DNA of 64,000 nucleotides from Plantago major (Eukaryota; Streptophyta; Magnoliopsida; Lamiales; Plantaginaceae): assembly GCA_026545765.1 (NCBI GenBank), contig CM048844.1:18670237-18734236 (forward strand). Reading direction: 5' to 3'. Below the pieces are notes generated by a model. It saw only the letters and a list, made by a program, of their open reading frames with translations. It did not search any database and was not told where the DNA came from. Each line of letters opens with the position of its first letter. The first letter of the stretch is position 1. Below are positions 24,871 through 35,894 of this stretch, piece after piece. Made by a program: the position numbers and the translations under genes.

Positions 24871-25895
24871 TAATGAAGCTGCATGTTCACCGAATTGCAT
24901 GCGTGAGAATGTGGCAACCATTCCTGAGCTCAAGCCTGCACACCGAAAGCGCCACAACAGGTACTATCATTAACTATGAGGGTCGACGCCATAGACTTTG
25001 TGAGAAGATGTGACTCATGCCAAAGACACTCACAAATCAGCCACCTTCCACCGTAGAAGTCAGATCCATCCATCACCCTCGCCTTTTATGAAATGGGGAT
25101 GGACATAGTAGGAAACTACCATCGCCAAAGCCGAGTGTACATGCTCGCAAATCACCGACTACTTTACCAAGTGGGTGGAAGGAAGCCTTCAAGCAAGTCC
25201 GAGACACGAGGTAAAAATTTCATTTGAAACATGTGATTTGGTATCGAGTCCCTTACGAAATCGTGATGCATAATGGCTCCCATAAGCTATGAGTTCCAAG
25301 ATTTCGCAAAGAGTGGGGAATCGCTTACATTTTCCACTCCACGCTATCCCCAAGCTTAACGGACAAGTGAGTCGACCAACAAGACTATCATGAACAATTT
25401 CAAAAACGATCAAACAAGCAAAAGGAGCATGGGCAGATGAACTCCCAAAGGCCCTATGGTCGCATCAACCACGCCAAGGACTCCAATCGAGAAACACCAT
25501 TCAGCATGACATATGGAATCAAGCCATACCTATAGAAGTGGGACTACCCACAAAGAAGGTATAAAATGGCTAACGACGCAGACCGCACACGAGCTCGATT
25601 TCGTCGATTTAACTCGTAGAAAGAGCTATGATCCGAGGCCGCTTACCAATGTAAGGTCGCACAACACTTCAACAAGAACATTCGCGTACGAACCTTCAAG
25701 CAAGACGATTGGGTTCTACGCAGGGTATTCCAGAACACAAAGGAGGCAGGAGTTGGAAAGCTGGGATCAAATTGGGAAGGTCCTTACAAAATCACAAGGG
25801 TAGTAGGCAACGGAGCCTACAATCTAGAAACCAAGGAAGGACGACAGATAACCAACAGTTGGAACGCCATCCACCTAAAGAGGTATTTTTTTTGA
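24871..25895 (+). pseudogene. Gypsy integrase, heavily decayed
   Basis: Recognisable blocks in different frames: the zinc-binding part (RCDSCQRHSQ, about 25005-25035), KWG-D-type start of the catalytic core (about 25085), DYFTKWVE (about 25155), and a C-terminal segment ending GAYNLETKEGRQITNSWNAI then HLKRYFF and a stop (about 25812-25895). The D,D35E triad cannot be read through. The enzyme would insert element cDNA. Decay is stronger here than in RT. Confidence 0.7.
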
Positions 25896-26625
25896 TACAC
25901 AAGTTCTTTCGAGGATGATCTTTTATTAAAAACACCCCGAACTGACCAGGGGCAAGTCGGTTATCTAACCCGACTGGCAGTTCGGGTAAACGCCCCACCC
26001 CACCCCCACCCCAATAAACGTCTTGCAGGAGCATAAGACATACAACTAGTCTCCAGTCCTTGATGCTCACTAGTCACACAACAGCATGGGCATACATATC
26101 ATCGGTGAAGGTACAACAACTTATACCCATGAGATTGATTTCTCACTACAATCAGCTGACCTGACAAGGGGCTAGTTGGTCACCTAACCCAGCTATGCAG
26201 GTCGGTCATCCGCCCCACCCCCCTAAACCTTTCTAAGAGGATCGATTCCACTCATGTTGCAGGCTAACGCATCATTAGTAAGATATGCCCACGCGGCACA
26301 TCTTACTTTCAGGTGATCATCCAAAACATTATGCTCAACAAAATCAACCATCCATTAGGCTGAGCAACAAAACACATGGACTCACATCTACTTTGATTGG
26401 CTTGCACTTGCTTAATCCATGAGATGCGCCAAAAACAGCTCCATGGTTTAGACAAGTGGAAGCCTCTCAAAATTGATGATCACTACCATACATGGAATGT
26501 CAGCTCCCTGCAGCTGTTGGCAAGTCGACCGTACAAATGATTAGGATGATCCAACGCCTTCCCTATCCCAAAGGGTCCAACACTAAAATATACAGTCAGG
26601 ACACAGGATGAACTCCACAAAATCA
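25896..26625 (+). other. Gypsy 3' non-coding region, first part
   Basis: No coding signal. Two diverged copies of a module of about 80 bp (25940-26020 and 26155-26235) both run from a ctgacc/gggc start through cctaaccc or ctaaccc to a cgccccaccc end. Confidence 0.45.
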
Positions 26626-26945
26626 GCCGTCTGACTGACGGCTTCGACATCCACCGTGATGTCGATCGCACCCACCGTCTGACCGACGAGCTGACATCTA
26701 CCGCAGTCGACCGCACCCACCGTCTGACCGACGATTCGACATCTACTCAGCCGACCGCACCCAAATTGCCCTGACCGACGATCTTCGACATCCACCGCAG
26801 CCGATTGCACCCACCGTCTGATCAGAAGCTTGACATCCACCGCAGTCGATCGCACCCACCGTCTGACCGACGCAGCTGACATCCACCGCAGTCGACCGCA
26901 CCCAAATTGTCTCGATCGACCCAGCTTGACATCCACATGCAAGCT
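26626..26945 (+). repeat. minisatellite, about 7 copies of a 47-bp unit
   Basis: Units run caccgtctgaccgacg, then gacatccaccgcag, then tcgaccgcacc. Copies start near 26626, 26675, 26717, 26761, 26811, 26857 and 26901, with some opening caaattg instead of caccgtc. Open frames across it are by-products of the repeat. Confidence 0.8.
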
Positions 26946-27614
26946 AATGACACAAGGTCGTCTGACAAACATAGCATGGCACCCAGGACCAGCTGACATA
27001 CATAGAAGCCTGACTGACCCGGCGTGGCACAAACTCGATGAAGTAGGCGGACGAACACGATCATAGTTCAAGCACTACTCCTTTGGACTAGATCTTAAAC
27101 TGGGGGACACACCTAGTAGACAGAGTTCAACAGTGCCAAGCGCGTCGTCTAGAGGTTAGCCTGCTATTTTTCATTCAAAATTTGTACGACAAATATGGCT
27201 GCATGATTTATGACTATGTCTACGTTTTAGTATAAATTCCAAAGAACAATGCATCTTTAAATTAATGTGTTACTCACTACTTTGAGCTACTTTACTCATG
27301 TACGATAATTTCAGTCGAATAATTATATATGTAAGATTATGTTTATTACGACTATCATACAAGTTCAAGTATGAGACATAAACGTCCCATAGCCTACGCG
27401 GCTCGAGACATCCCAGGAACAACCCAAAATAAATTCCAAGGCCACAAAAAGCTTGCAGAACCGATCCAACCCTACAAGGGTAATATAAACAACAATGTTC
27501 AAATACGAATAACAATAAGTACTGGGAAGTCAAATCCGGCGACATACAACATAAACGACAAAAGAAATAACTCATAGGACAACAACACCCAGAGTTTCGC
27601 CATCCAACATGAAA
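26946..27614 (+). other. Gypsy 3' region, unassigned
   Basis: AT-rich in its second half. No gene, repeat or family is recognised. Confidence 0.4.
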
Positions 27615-29560
27615 CTACTAAGTGGTACCAGCTCCATCAACATACTCCTCCGAGCAATCATCAGACTGACCCGGAAACTTCACCCCATGCTCAGTCAGAT
27701 ACATTTCACACATCGTGACCCTCTCTTGATAATAACTTCCGAGCTCCCCCTACCTATGGCCTTCAAACAGAATGCCCGCTCATTCAAGATCAATTGATGG
27801 TCTTCATTCTGCTTGACCGCATGAAGTTCTCGCCTTCAAATTTCTCCTTAATAGCGAAACCGCCCATCTCGAGCTTAGCGGCTTTAGCACTAATCTCAAA
27901 ATGTACCAAAATTCTTTCGACCTTAGCTAACTCTTCAAGTGCTTCATTCTCGCTTCGCAATAACGTAACGCTTCACCTCAAGTCGAACCTTCTCCTCCCA
28001 AGTACCGCAATGTAGTGCTCACCGATCCGATGCTTCCTCGTAATAGAAGCTAACTCCGCCCATCACCGCAGACGCCCATGTACCCTATAGCGCCAAGGCC
28101 TACAAGGCGTAAATCAATAATTCACACTTTGATCTAAGCACATAAACTATAGAGAGAAATGCTAGAGGGTGGCGGAGACTACCTCGACAATTTGGTCGAG
28201 AGCATAATCCAAAGGAGTCACCCGCTCTCACCAAATTGATCAAGGTTACCCATCGTTAACACCTTCCGTAACTCAAAGTTAGTGCACCAAATTCACAAGA
28301 GAGAGTAGCTCCATCAACCTCAAAGTCGACAATGATGAAGGATCACACCCACTTCTCCACGCTACCATAGATGGTGAGCTCACACCGCCAAATGTGGAGG
28401 GAATGTATAGTTCGCAAGACTATGAAGCTCCAACCGGCCGCTCGCGTAACATCCGCCACGTCACGCCTCAAGATTGAAGGCATCCTCCACAAAGATTCAA
28501 CGAAGTTATTAGTCGATCATTAGAAGATCGCCTCGACTCTAAGAGTTCAAACCTCGCTTTTCAGATACCGCCCAACAAGTCATCCACTTTCTCAATCGAG
28601 CTGACCGGATTCGCTATATTCATCGCTTCGCCATTCGACAAAGATACTCATCTCCATTTCGTCTCAGACGTGAGATGAAAGAAAAGCATCGTGAGCCGCT
28701 TATCTCAAAACGCATCCTATCGATACGACTAATCTAAGGATGTCATTTCCAAATGATCGATAACGACGCCACATGCCGCACGCCTTCAACGTAGTCTGCT
28801 CAAGAGGTGGTCGATCGATCCGTCATACTAGAAGCATTTCTTATCGTCAACCACCACGCCCTCCTATCTAGCATATCCTTCCTCGCACGGTCATCAGAAG
28901 AAAGTGTTTAAAGTTCAATCCAATATGAAAAGTGCAAATAAGAGGTAAAACGATCACACTAAATAGCAAAGAGTCGAACTTACCAAAAGGCTTCCACGAT
29001 ATCGAACCTCCAAGTCTGGCTTACCAAACACGTGTTTCACCGCCACCAGAAATACCTTTCCTTCCAAGTCGATTTATCGGATGCGCCAATACATGCATCG
29101 AAATGCCGACACTGCCTCGAGTCGGCTCTGAACCCGACCTTTATCCGACGAGACTTCCTTCATCGGTAAAATGGCGTAAGGTGTCGACAGACATCCGAAC
29201 ATTCACGAACTCGCCAACACCGTGATTCCAAGAATAACCCGCCAAGCATCAGTATCACCGACTGTGCAACCTGGAGATAGCTAAGCACGCCACCACAAAC
29301 TCGGGGATGGGAGTCTGAGCCCCATCTCAAGGCAACTTCATACAAGGCATCATCCCCGGATGTCCTAATCGCCTGCCCGCCAAGGAGTCGAGACCCAAGA
29401 CTCTCGGTATTCCATAGAGATCCTCATGTGACAAATTACCACTAGAACCGAGGCCACGCCACCGGATAAGATGCCAGAGTCAATTTATAGAGGACAAAGA
29501 CCCGCCATGTAAATCCTGGCCGTCAACCCCAGTCGACCGAGAATACACAATCAACTGGCT
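27615..29560 (-). pseudogene. antisense ORF remnant in the Gypsy 3' region
   Basis: On the minus strand, coding-like sequence appears in shifting frames. The C-terminal part includes CEMYLTEHGVKFPGQSDD and ends DGAGTT with a stop at about 27615. Upstream, about 28000-27820 reads EALEELAKVERILVHF and AKLEMGGFAIKEKF, which looks like a coiled coil. Further up (about 29220-29150) is EFVNVRMSVDTLRHFTDEGS. The order suggests one protein read toward lower coordinates, now broken by several frameshifts. Tat-lineage elements are known to carry an extra antisense ORF between pol and the 3' LTR, and this fits that position. The family is not identified. Confidence 0.4.
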
Positions 29561-30440
29561 CGGGTGCCCTTCCATGATCCACCTGTGTCAAGTTCAAACA
29601 AGAAAGCCTTACCCAAAAATCCATGAAAGGCATCAACCCGGTGTAACATAAAAAATACAAGTTTACGAGACGCAGAGACCTCAATCAAGACACTTCCACT
29701 AAAATTGATTCCTAGCATGTAAAACACATTATCCATCAACTAAATCCACCCAAATAATATCAATATACATGCCAAGCAAGCTATCAACCTAGCTAGTTCT
29801 ACAACAATCAATCAATATATCCATTTGCAAACAAAGCATTACAACATGAATATTTCCAAAGAGCAAGACTAAAATATCCATAGACATCCATTCACAAAAT
29901 GGTATAACGCCACAAAATTCTATATCCAATCGATTTCACCAAACACCGGTCGATACAAAAAGCAACATGCATATGTCTCTACGACACCACTTCAAAGCAA
30001 ACAGGATCCACCAATACGAATTACGACAAATCAAATCCTACAGGCACAAAACCAAACATAGATTCAAAAATTTCATGCGAACCCCATGGACAAAATTAAC
30101 CCTACATGAACCGTCTATCCAAAGTGCGGGTAACAATTCCAAATACATGACTCACTGTATAATATATTTCTTATACAACCACAATTCAAGGAATTGACAA
30201 AGGTCAAAAATGCAGTAGCCAAAGTATACCATATGATTTCTAAAAATGCTGACCGGAATGGAAGCGGAATTATTTATTCCTCTACTATGGCTTTAGTCCT
30301 TCGATCATTATAATTCATCCAATTAGCATATCCAATTAGCATACAACCCAACTTATATCCAAACAAAAAATAATAATAAGCAGAGACGTACAAAAATAAA
30401 ATCCAACAGGGATAGTCTCTACTTGAGATCCAGCAAAAAA
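29561..30440 (+). other. Gypsy 3' region, AT-rich, unassigned
   Basis: No recognised gene. It ends in an A-run (30435-30452) that opens the 388-bp duplication. Confidence 0.4.
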
Positions 30441-31216
30441 AAAAAAAAAAAAGATGAATGAACAGTGAAACGGGAAAGAAAGGCAAGCTCACCGGAATCC
30501 TCCTCTTCCAAAATCGAGTACACACAACCTGAATTCTGCACTCCCTTTCTCTGCCCGCACAAGCACCCCCCTTCGCTGTCTCTCTCCCGCAGCTTCATCT
30601 CCTCCTTCTTCACCGGAAAACACCCAGTCGGTCGCTCTCTCCACTAGCGACCTGGAAGCCTTCACCGGACAGAATAAAACGGAAAAGAAGAGAGAAAGGG
30701 GCGAAATCGTTTCACACCAAGAAACCCTTAGCTGCACACATATCCGCTCCTCCCTTCAACAATGCCGCCATCTTCAATCGATCTTCCTCTCTCCAGCCTA
30801 ATGTATCCCCCACACGTCTCACACTTGAAAAAAAAAAAATGATGAATGAACAGTGAAACGGGAAAGAAAGGCAAGCTCCCCGGAATCCTCCTCTTCCAAA
30901 ATCGAGTACACACAACCTGAATTCTGCACTCCCTTTCTCTGCCCGCACAAGCACCCCCCTTCGCCGTCTCTCTCCCGCAGCTTCCTCTCCTCCTTCTTCA
31001 CCGGAAAACACCCAGTCGGTCGCTCTCTCCACTAGCGACCTGGAAGCCTTCACCGGACAGAATAAAACGGAAAAGAAGAGAGAAAGGGGCGAAATCGTTT
31101 CACACCAAGAAACCCTTAGCTGCACACATATCCGCTCCTCCCTTCAACAATGCTGCCATCTTCAATCGATCTTCCTCTCTCCAGCCCAATGTATCCCCCA
31201 CACGTCTCACACTTGG
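30441..31216. repeat. tandem duplication, 2 x 388 bp
   Basis: Copy 1 is about 30441-30828 and copy 2 about 30829-31216, almost identical; gatgaatgaacag lies at 30453 and 30841. Each copy starts in an A-run and ends cacacgtctcacacttg. The content is CT-rich on the plus strand. Minus-strand open frames (31125-30712 and neighbours) repeat with the unit and resemble no family I know. Confidence 0.85.
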
Positions 31217-31440
31217 TAATATACGGATCAGATTGATTCTATGGAGGGACGAAGTAGAAAGACAGTAGATTTTTGTTTTTGGGCCCGAATTAGCAGTGAG
31301 AACGGAGGAAAAGAAGAGAAGTGATTGAGCTGCTTGTATGGCTTGTTGAAATCTTTGAGACACAATTTCAAATGTCGACCCAAATTGAATAATGATAAAA
31401 TGGTATAAGCCAAAATCTTATCCATATCAAAGAGTTACTA
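31217..31440. other. unique flank of the 388-bp duplication
   Basis: The minus strand is open from 31363 to 31100 (starting MSQRFQQAIQAAQSLLFF) and has gene-leader-like composition unlike the rest of the element. Its origin is unknown; a captured host fragment is possible. Confidence 0.3.
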
Positions 31441-31444
31441 GTAC

Positions 31445-31545
31445 TCAAATCCGGGCAAGGTGTCTACTTTCGGGCAAGGCGTCCACTTTCGGGCAAGGCA
31501 ACTCATTCCGGGCAAGTCATCCTCTGATTCGGGCAAGGTAGACAT
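31445..31545 (+). repeat. short repeat array with cgggcaagg core
   Basis: Five units of about 20 bp carry ttcgggcaagg or a close variant between 31450 and 31540, each followed by a variable short spacer. Confidence 0.65.
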
Positions 31546-31644
31546 TAATTAAAGATACGACCTCCCAATTCGGTAAGTCACACTTCAAGTCGCAAGTGTT
31601 TATACTTCATTTCGCAAGGTAACTCATTTCTAGCAAGTTGCCCA

Positions 31645-32165
31645 CCTTGAAATTTTCTCAAGACATGTTTCATTTCGCTGCATTTGACTAAGTCGTCCGC
31701 CTTGAAATTTTATGTCAGCAAGTTTCCATCTTGCTAGACAGACTTCATTGTCCACCTTGAAATTTTCTGTCAGCAAGTTTCCACCTTGCTAGACGGACTA
31801 AGTAGTCCACCTTGAAATTTTCTGTCAGCAAGTTTCCACCTTGCTAGATGGACTATGTTGCCCACCTTGAAATTTTCTGTCGGCAAGTTTCCACCTTGCT
31901 AGACGGACTAAGTTGTCCACCTTGAAATTTTCTGTCAGCAAGTTTCCATCTTGCTAGATATATAGACTAAGTCGTCCACCTTGAAATTTTATGTCAGCAA
32001 GTTTCCACCTTGCTAGACGGACTAAGTTGCCCATCTCGAAATTTTCTGTCAGAAAGTTTCCACCTTGCTAGACGAACCAAGATGTCCACCTTGAAATTTT
32101 CTGTCAGCAAATTTCCATCTTGCTAGATAGACTAAACTGCCCATCTCGAAAATTTCAATCCAGAA
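31645..32165 (+). repeat. minisatellite, about 10 copies of a 54-57 bp unit
   Basis: Units read ccaccttgaaattttctg, then tcagcaagtttccac, then cttgctagacggactaag. They start near 31646, 31699, 31752, 31807, 31861, 31916, 31975, 32031, 32085 and 32140. The ends of the array are more diverged. It lies about 300 bp before the 3' LTR. Confidence 0.85.
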
Positions 32166-32459
32166 CCCATCATGCTAGGTCGATTTTTACAATCGAGAAC
32201 ACCAAGAAGCTTCGCCTCGCTAAGTTAACGCCTCTTGCTCTAACGAGCTAACAACATGATCACTACGAGTGAAGTCCATCTTTCTGATCAATCCATCTCC
32301 CTACCAATAAGCTTACCATTCGTTATCCCGATATACTTACGAGGTAATTGATACCTTTGATGAAGCAAAATATCATTCGCCATGATCCGCGCCAGATCAC
32401 TCTTTTCAATATAAATTTCTACTCTCCAACTCAAACACTCGACTCAAGAGTGGGGACAA
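32166..32459 (+). other. Gypsy pre-LTR region with purine-rich tract
   Basis: Mostly unremarkable. It ends aagagtggggac (32445-32456) just before the 3' LTR, a plausible polypurine tract. Confidence 0.5.
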
Positions 32460-33376
32460 ATCAGATTGGCCAAAATTCGCCTAGTCAACTAGACTAATGG
32501 ATCGCCCATCAAGGCTACGCCCAACCCACAATCCATTAATGAGTCCGCTCGACTTCATACGTGAGTCGACTCAAAGGTCGGTTAGCAAGCCCACCTAGCG
32601 GAATCATCCGTCTGTACCAATCGGGCCAGATGCTACCGACTAGCTCACTTGACCTTGCTAACCTTCCAATCGTCGACAAGCTAGCTAGCTCACCTAGCCC
32701 GCCTGACCGCATGATCGACTACAACAAGACCGACTAATGACTAACCAACTCCAGTAGCTTGATGGACTTGGTCAGTCAGTAAGCAACCGACTTACGACCA
32801 CTCTCCTAACTACTTGAGACACAGTCCAACCCGTTCCAACGACCTCCCCGAAATTAGCGGGCAGACTCCAACGATGGGTGGGCTATATAGAGAAGGCTGA
32901 GGAGATGTAGAGGACCATCACATGCTAACTGCAACAAACCCTAGCAATCAATCTCTCACGCCTCCATCTCTCTCAAGCTCTCTGATCAACATCAGCCGTC
33001 ACCCATCATCATCCACTTTCACTCATCACCACCCATCATCAACCTTCAATCTTCCGCCGTCATCCATCTCTGTCAGACAACTGCTAGCTACCTCTTTCCC
33101 GTAAGGTCAGCTAGCCCACCATCGGTGTTCGTTTGCCACGTAGCCGAACCGACTCGATCAACAGGATAAGTCGACGCTTGCCACCATCTCTCCCTCTCTA
33201 TCTCTTTCATTTGATTACTCCTTCTATCAGTCATCTAACTTGAGCGTCGGAGTCCCTTCGGTCGGCACCACACCGGTGTCACCTCGGAATCTCACGTCTC
33301 GTTGCCATCAAGCTTTGCAGTCAGTTTGCCCCCCAATCTCTAACCCTAATTTTGATTGTAGATTTCTGAGCGTCTA
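32460..33376 (+). repeat. Gypsy 3' LTR
   Basis: 917 bp, matching 19466-20381, with the TATA box at 32884-32890. It is followed directly by CATAG (33377-33381), the right copy of the target-site duplication, and then by element T sequence. Confidence 0.85.
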
Positions 33377-33381
33377 CATAG

Positions 33382-34813
33382 ACACACACAAAAAAATAAA
33401 AAAAAATCAAAAGGCAACAATAAACACATCACTTTTATGCTGCCAGTGTTGATTGTGATGTTGAGTCAACACTGGTTTCAACATCGAAGATCACAAAGAG
33501 CACAAATCAAGAGATCTCCTAAGACTGAAGAATCTCTCACAATCTAATGGCTTGGTAAAAATATCTGCAAGTTGATTGGTCAGATCTATGTGTCAGATGT
33601 CTATTACTTGATTGACCATATCCTTAAGAAAATAATGCCTAATGTCTATGTGTTTCGTATGGAGTGAAAACAGTTCTTAAAATTATTTATGGCACTAAGG
33701 TTATCAGTAACATCAACAAGGTATCACATTGAAGACCAAAGTCATGCAAAGATAGTTTTCACCCATATCAATCGAGTAACACAACTCCCGATGTTACATG
33801 TTCAGATTCAACATGTGAGAGTGACACATTGTTCTGTTTCTTGCAATACCATGATATTAAATTAGAATCAAGATAAAAGCAACCTCCACTAGTGTATTTT
33901 CTATCATCTAGAACACCAAATTAATCGTAATCACTAAATCCCACTAGATTAGTGTTCAGATTACATGCATACCATAATCTAAGATTAGCTCTTGATATAT
34001 ATATGAAAAATCTTTAAGAACAATCGTGTGGGATTTTAGGGTTAGATCGACACTGCACAAACACACATAAAGCATGATGTCGTATGTCGTTGATAGATAA
34101 AGAAGGTCGTGAGTTATTGTTCGCATAATGTCAATAACATCATCTCCAACTTCGATTCTGCTGAGCATAAGACCATTAGCCATAGGAGTGCTGGGTTCGC
34201 CTCTCATGCTCATCTCGTGGGTACCGTCAGATGGAATTTCTGCCTGTGATGTTGAGCTCAAAGTTGTGTCATCATTGCCAAGATTGATAATTTCTCCTTG
34301 TACACCAAATTGAGTTCTCGGTTTAGACACCTTTTCGTGTTCAAGACGCTTTCTCGTGAGTAGTATTCAGAATCTGCTCAAGACTGCAACAACCTGCTTA
34401 TTCCTGCATGGTTTTCCGGATAGAGACATCAAGAGACAGCTAAAATGCAATGTTGATGTCAATGTCGACTCAACATTGCTTTCATTCATCGGGCCATTTC
34501 TTCCCAAAGGATAACTGCAGATAGATCAACTGAACCATGTAGACACAAAACATTAGTAGAAACTGATTCCTCAGGGTTAGTCCAGAAAAGTGTTTCACAG
34601 TTTTGAGAATCATCAAAGTCGAAAAAGACTTCTTTTGTCAATGTTGGACCATCAATGTTGGACCAACATTGTTTCTCAACTTTGTTCAGAACACCAGATA
34701 GGGCTTTGGCATGAACTTCTGGATCATCATCTTCCTGTTCGTCATCTGAAACATCCATTGTAGTAGTACCAAATCTAGACACCAGTAGTTAGGTGGCTGG
34801 CTCTGATGCCACT
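33382..34813 (-). pseudogene. T element internal remnant (PBS, 5' ORF, RT-RNase H)
   Basis: Reading minus, a PBS-like tggcatcagagcca follows the LTR at about 34810. An acidic ORF at 34782-34486 (MSRFGTTTMDVSDDEQEDDD...) ends near 34486. A second open stretch, 34330-33956, begins with an unassigned part and ends as the RT C-terminus (LLYLST then IMLYVCLC). Next comes Copia RNase H in broken frames (LDDRKYTSGGCFYLDSNLIS, about 33910-33850) and its end ADIFTKPLD (about 33570). Most of gag, protease, integrase and RT are absent, so a large internal deletion lies between about 34480 and 34200. It is cut by the Gypsy insertion at 33381. Confidence 0.65.
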
Positions 34814-35894
34814 TGTTAGAACATAGGATCCCGGATTGGTACTCGAAACAAGATCAATAGACAATGTTGCCAACATTGTTGTTCAACGATGTCTTCAACA
34901 CAACAAACATATGGCAACGGATGAATATGAATGAAACTTCTATTACCAAGCCAACATATATAAATATGTTGGCCGCGCCTTTAGGCAAAATATCTACTGA
35001 CAGGAAAAGTAGATCTAATCAAGTGGGTTTAATACAATCACAGATGATTGATTAAACAACCAAAACTAGCCCTAGAAGAACTAACGGTAAAAGCTATTCT
35101 AGGTCGATGGTTGAAAGTGTTATTCCAACAATGAATACTCTTAGACAAACTCTAAAGCTAGCAGAAAACAAGAAGCCTAAACTCTTTAATAAAATCTTGA
35201 TTGATCATCAAAAAGGCTCGTTCATTGCTCGGCTAAATCCTTGTACATATACTTGAGATATCGACAGCTCCCATCCAAGTCGAAAGGTAATAGGATCTCA
35301 GCAAAGGCAATTTTCTTTGTCTTGTTTTCTTCAATATTCAGCTAGAAGGAAATTCCCATATTAGTGTCTTCAACAATATATTTCCTTCTTGCTTTCTTCA
35401 ACAATCTTCTTGAAAGATTCTCTCTTTAATTCAGATTCTTCTTGCAACTATGTTCTTCTGTACATATGTGATGATCCGGATCTCAAAGGAAGAAACTAAC
35501 GTTGTTTCTCAGATTCGTCGGTCGGAAAATCTTTCCAAGATTATCTCTAGAGAATCTTTTATTTCCTTCTTTCTTTCAAGGTGCCCATAACTTGTCAAAC
35601 TCTTTCCTTATTTTTAGATTGCATTCCTTATGTCCAAAGCAACTCAAACTCTTTCCTTATTCCTGCAGAAATTCGAATTGATTGCTTCCAGTCCAAGTCA
35701 TCAGTCCAATTGGCCTGCTTGTTTCTATGTTGTCTGCTATTGTCTGTAATGTTGTTCCAACATTATATCGGCACTATTTCGCAATGTTGCACAACATTGA
35801 AATCCTGCAGTTCACAAACAACAACAACAAACATAAACATTGAACTGAATCATGAAAGATAAGATTATCTAATCAAGTGCAACTTGCACTTTCA
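34814..35894 (-). repeat. T element 5' LTR, 1,081 bp
   Basis: Reading minus, it starts TGAAAGTGCAAGTTGCACTT at 35894 and ends ctaaca at 34814, followed by the PBS. It thus has TG...CA ends. A perfect 9-bp inverted repeat (ccaacatat/atatgttgg, 34951-34972) frames a TATATAAA-like core, a candidate promoter. Palindromic CAATGTTG/CAACATTG pairs are frequent. Confidence 0.8.

Larger units (their letters stand above)
19466..33376 (+). mobile_element. Ty3/Gypsy LTR retrotransposon, Tat-like, 13.9 kb
   Basis: The LTRs are 19466-20381 and 32460-33376, with PBS-like DNA at 20385, gag, protease, RT, RNase H and integrase in that order, then a 6.5-kb 3' region and a purine-rich tract before the 3' LTR. 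The order PR-RT-RH-IN is Gypsy. A second RNase H of the SVDGSSNTKGSGLGIVL type and the very long 3' region with minisatellites point to the Tat lineage (family knowledge). Coding regions carry many stops and frameshifts. It is inserted in element T and flanked by CATAG. Confidence 0.85.
16904..35894 (-). mobile_element. Copia-type LTR retrotransposon T, split by the Gypsy element
   Basis: T reads on the minus strand. It has a 5' LTR (35894-34814), PBS and internal DNA (34813-33382), a Gypsy insertion (19466-33376), more internal DNA (19465-17420) and a truncated 3' LTR (17419-16904). The two LTR copies share TGAAAGTGCAAGTTGCA at their start. Copia identity rests on RNase H and RT C-terminal remnants at 33490-34200. 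Most of gag and pol is missing between about 34480 and 34200, so this copy cannot be autonomous. T itself lies inside Copia H, which resumes at 35895. Confidence 0.75.

Noticed and set aside
26583..27071. 162-codon minus-strand open frame (repeated RRWVRSTAVDV)
   Set aside because: It simply reads through the 47-bp minisatellite; the repeat explains both openness and sequence.
30489..31125. Repeated minus-strand open frames (MQLRVSWCETIS...)
   Set aside because: They occur twice because of the 388-bp duplication and have no recognised domain; kept only as a possible captured fragment.
31645..32165. CRISPR-like regular repeats
   Set aside because: There are no distinct spacers: the whole 54-57 bp unit is repeated, in a plant retrotransposon. 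It is a minisatellite.
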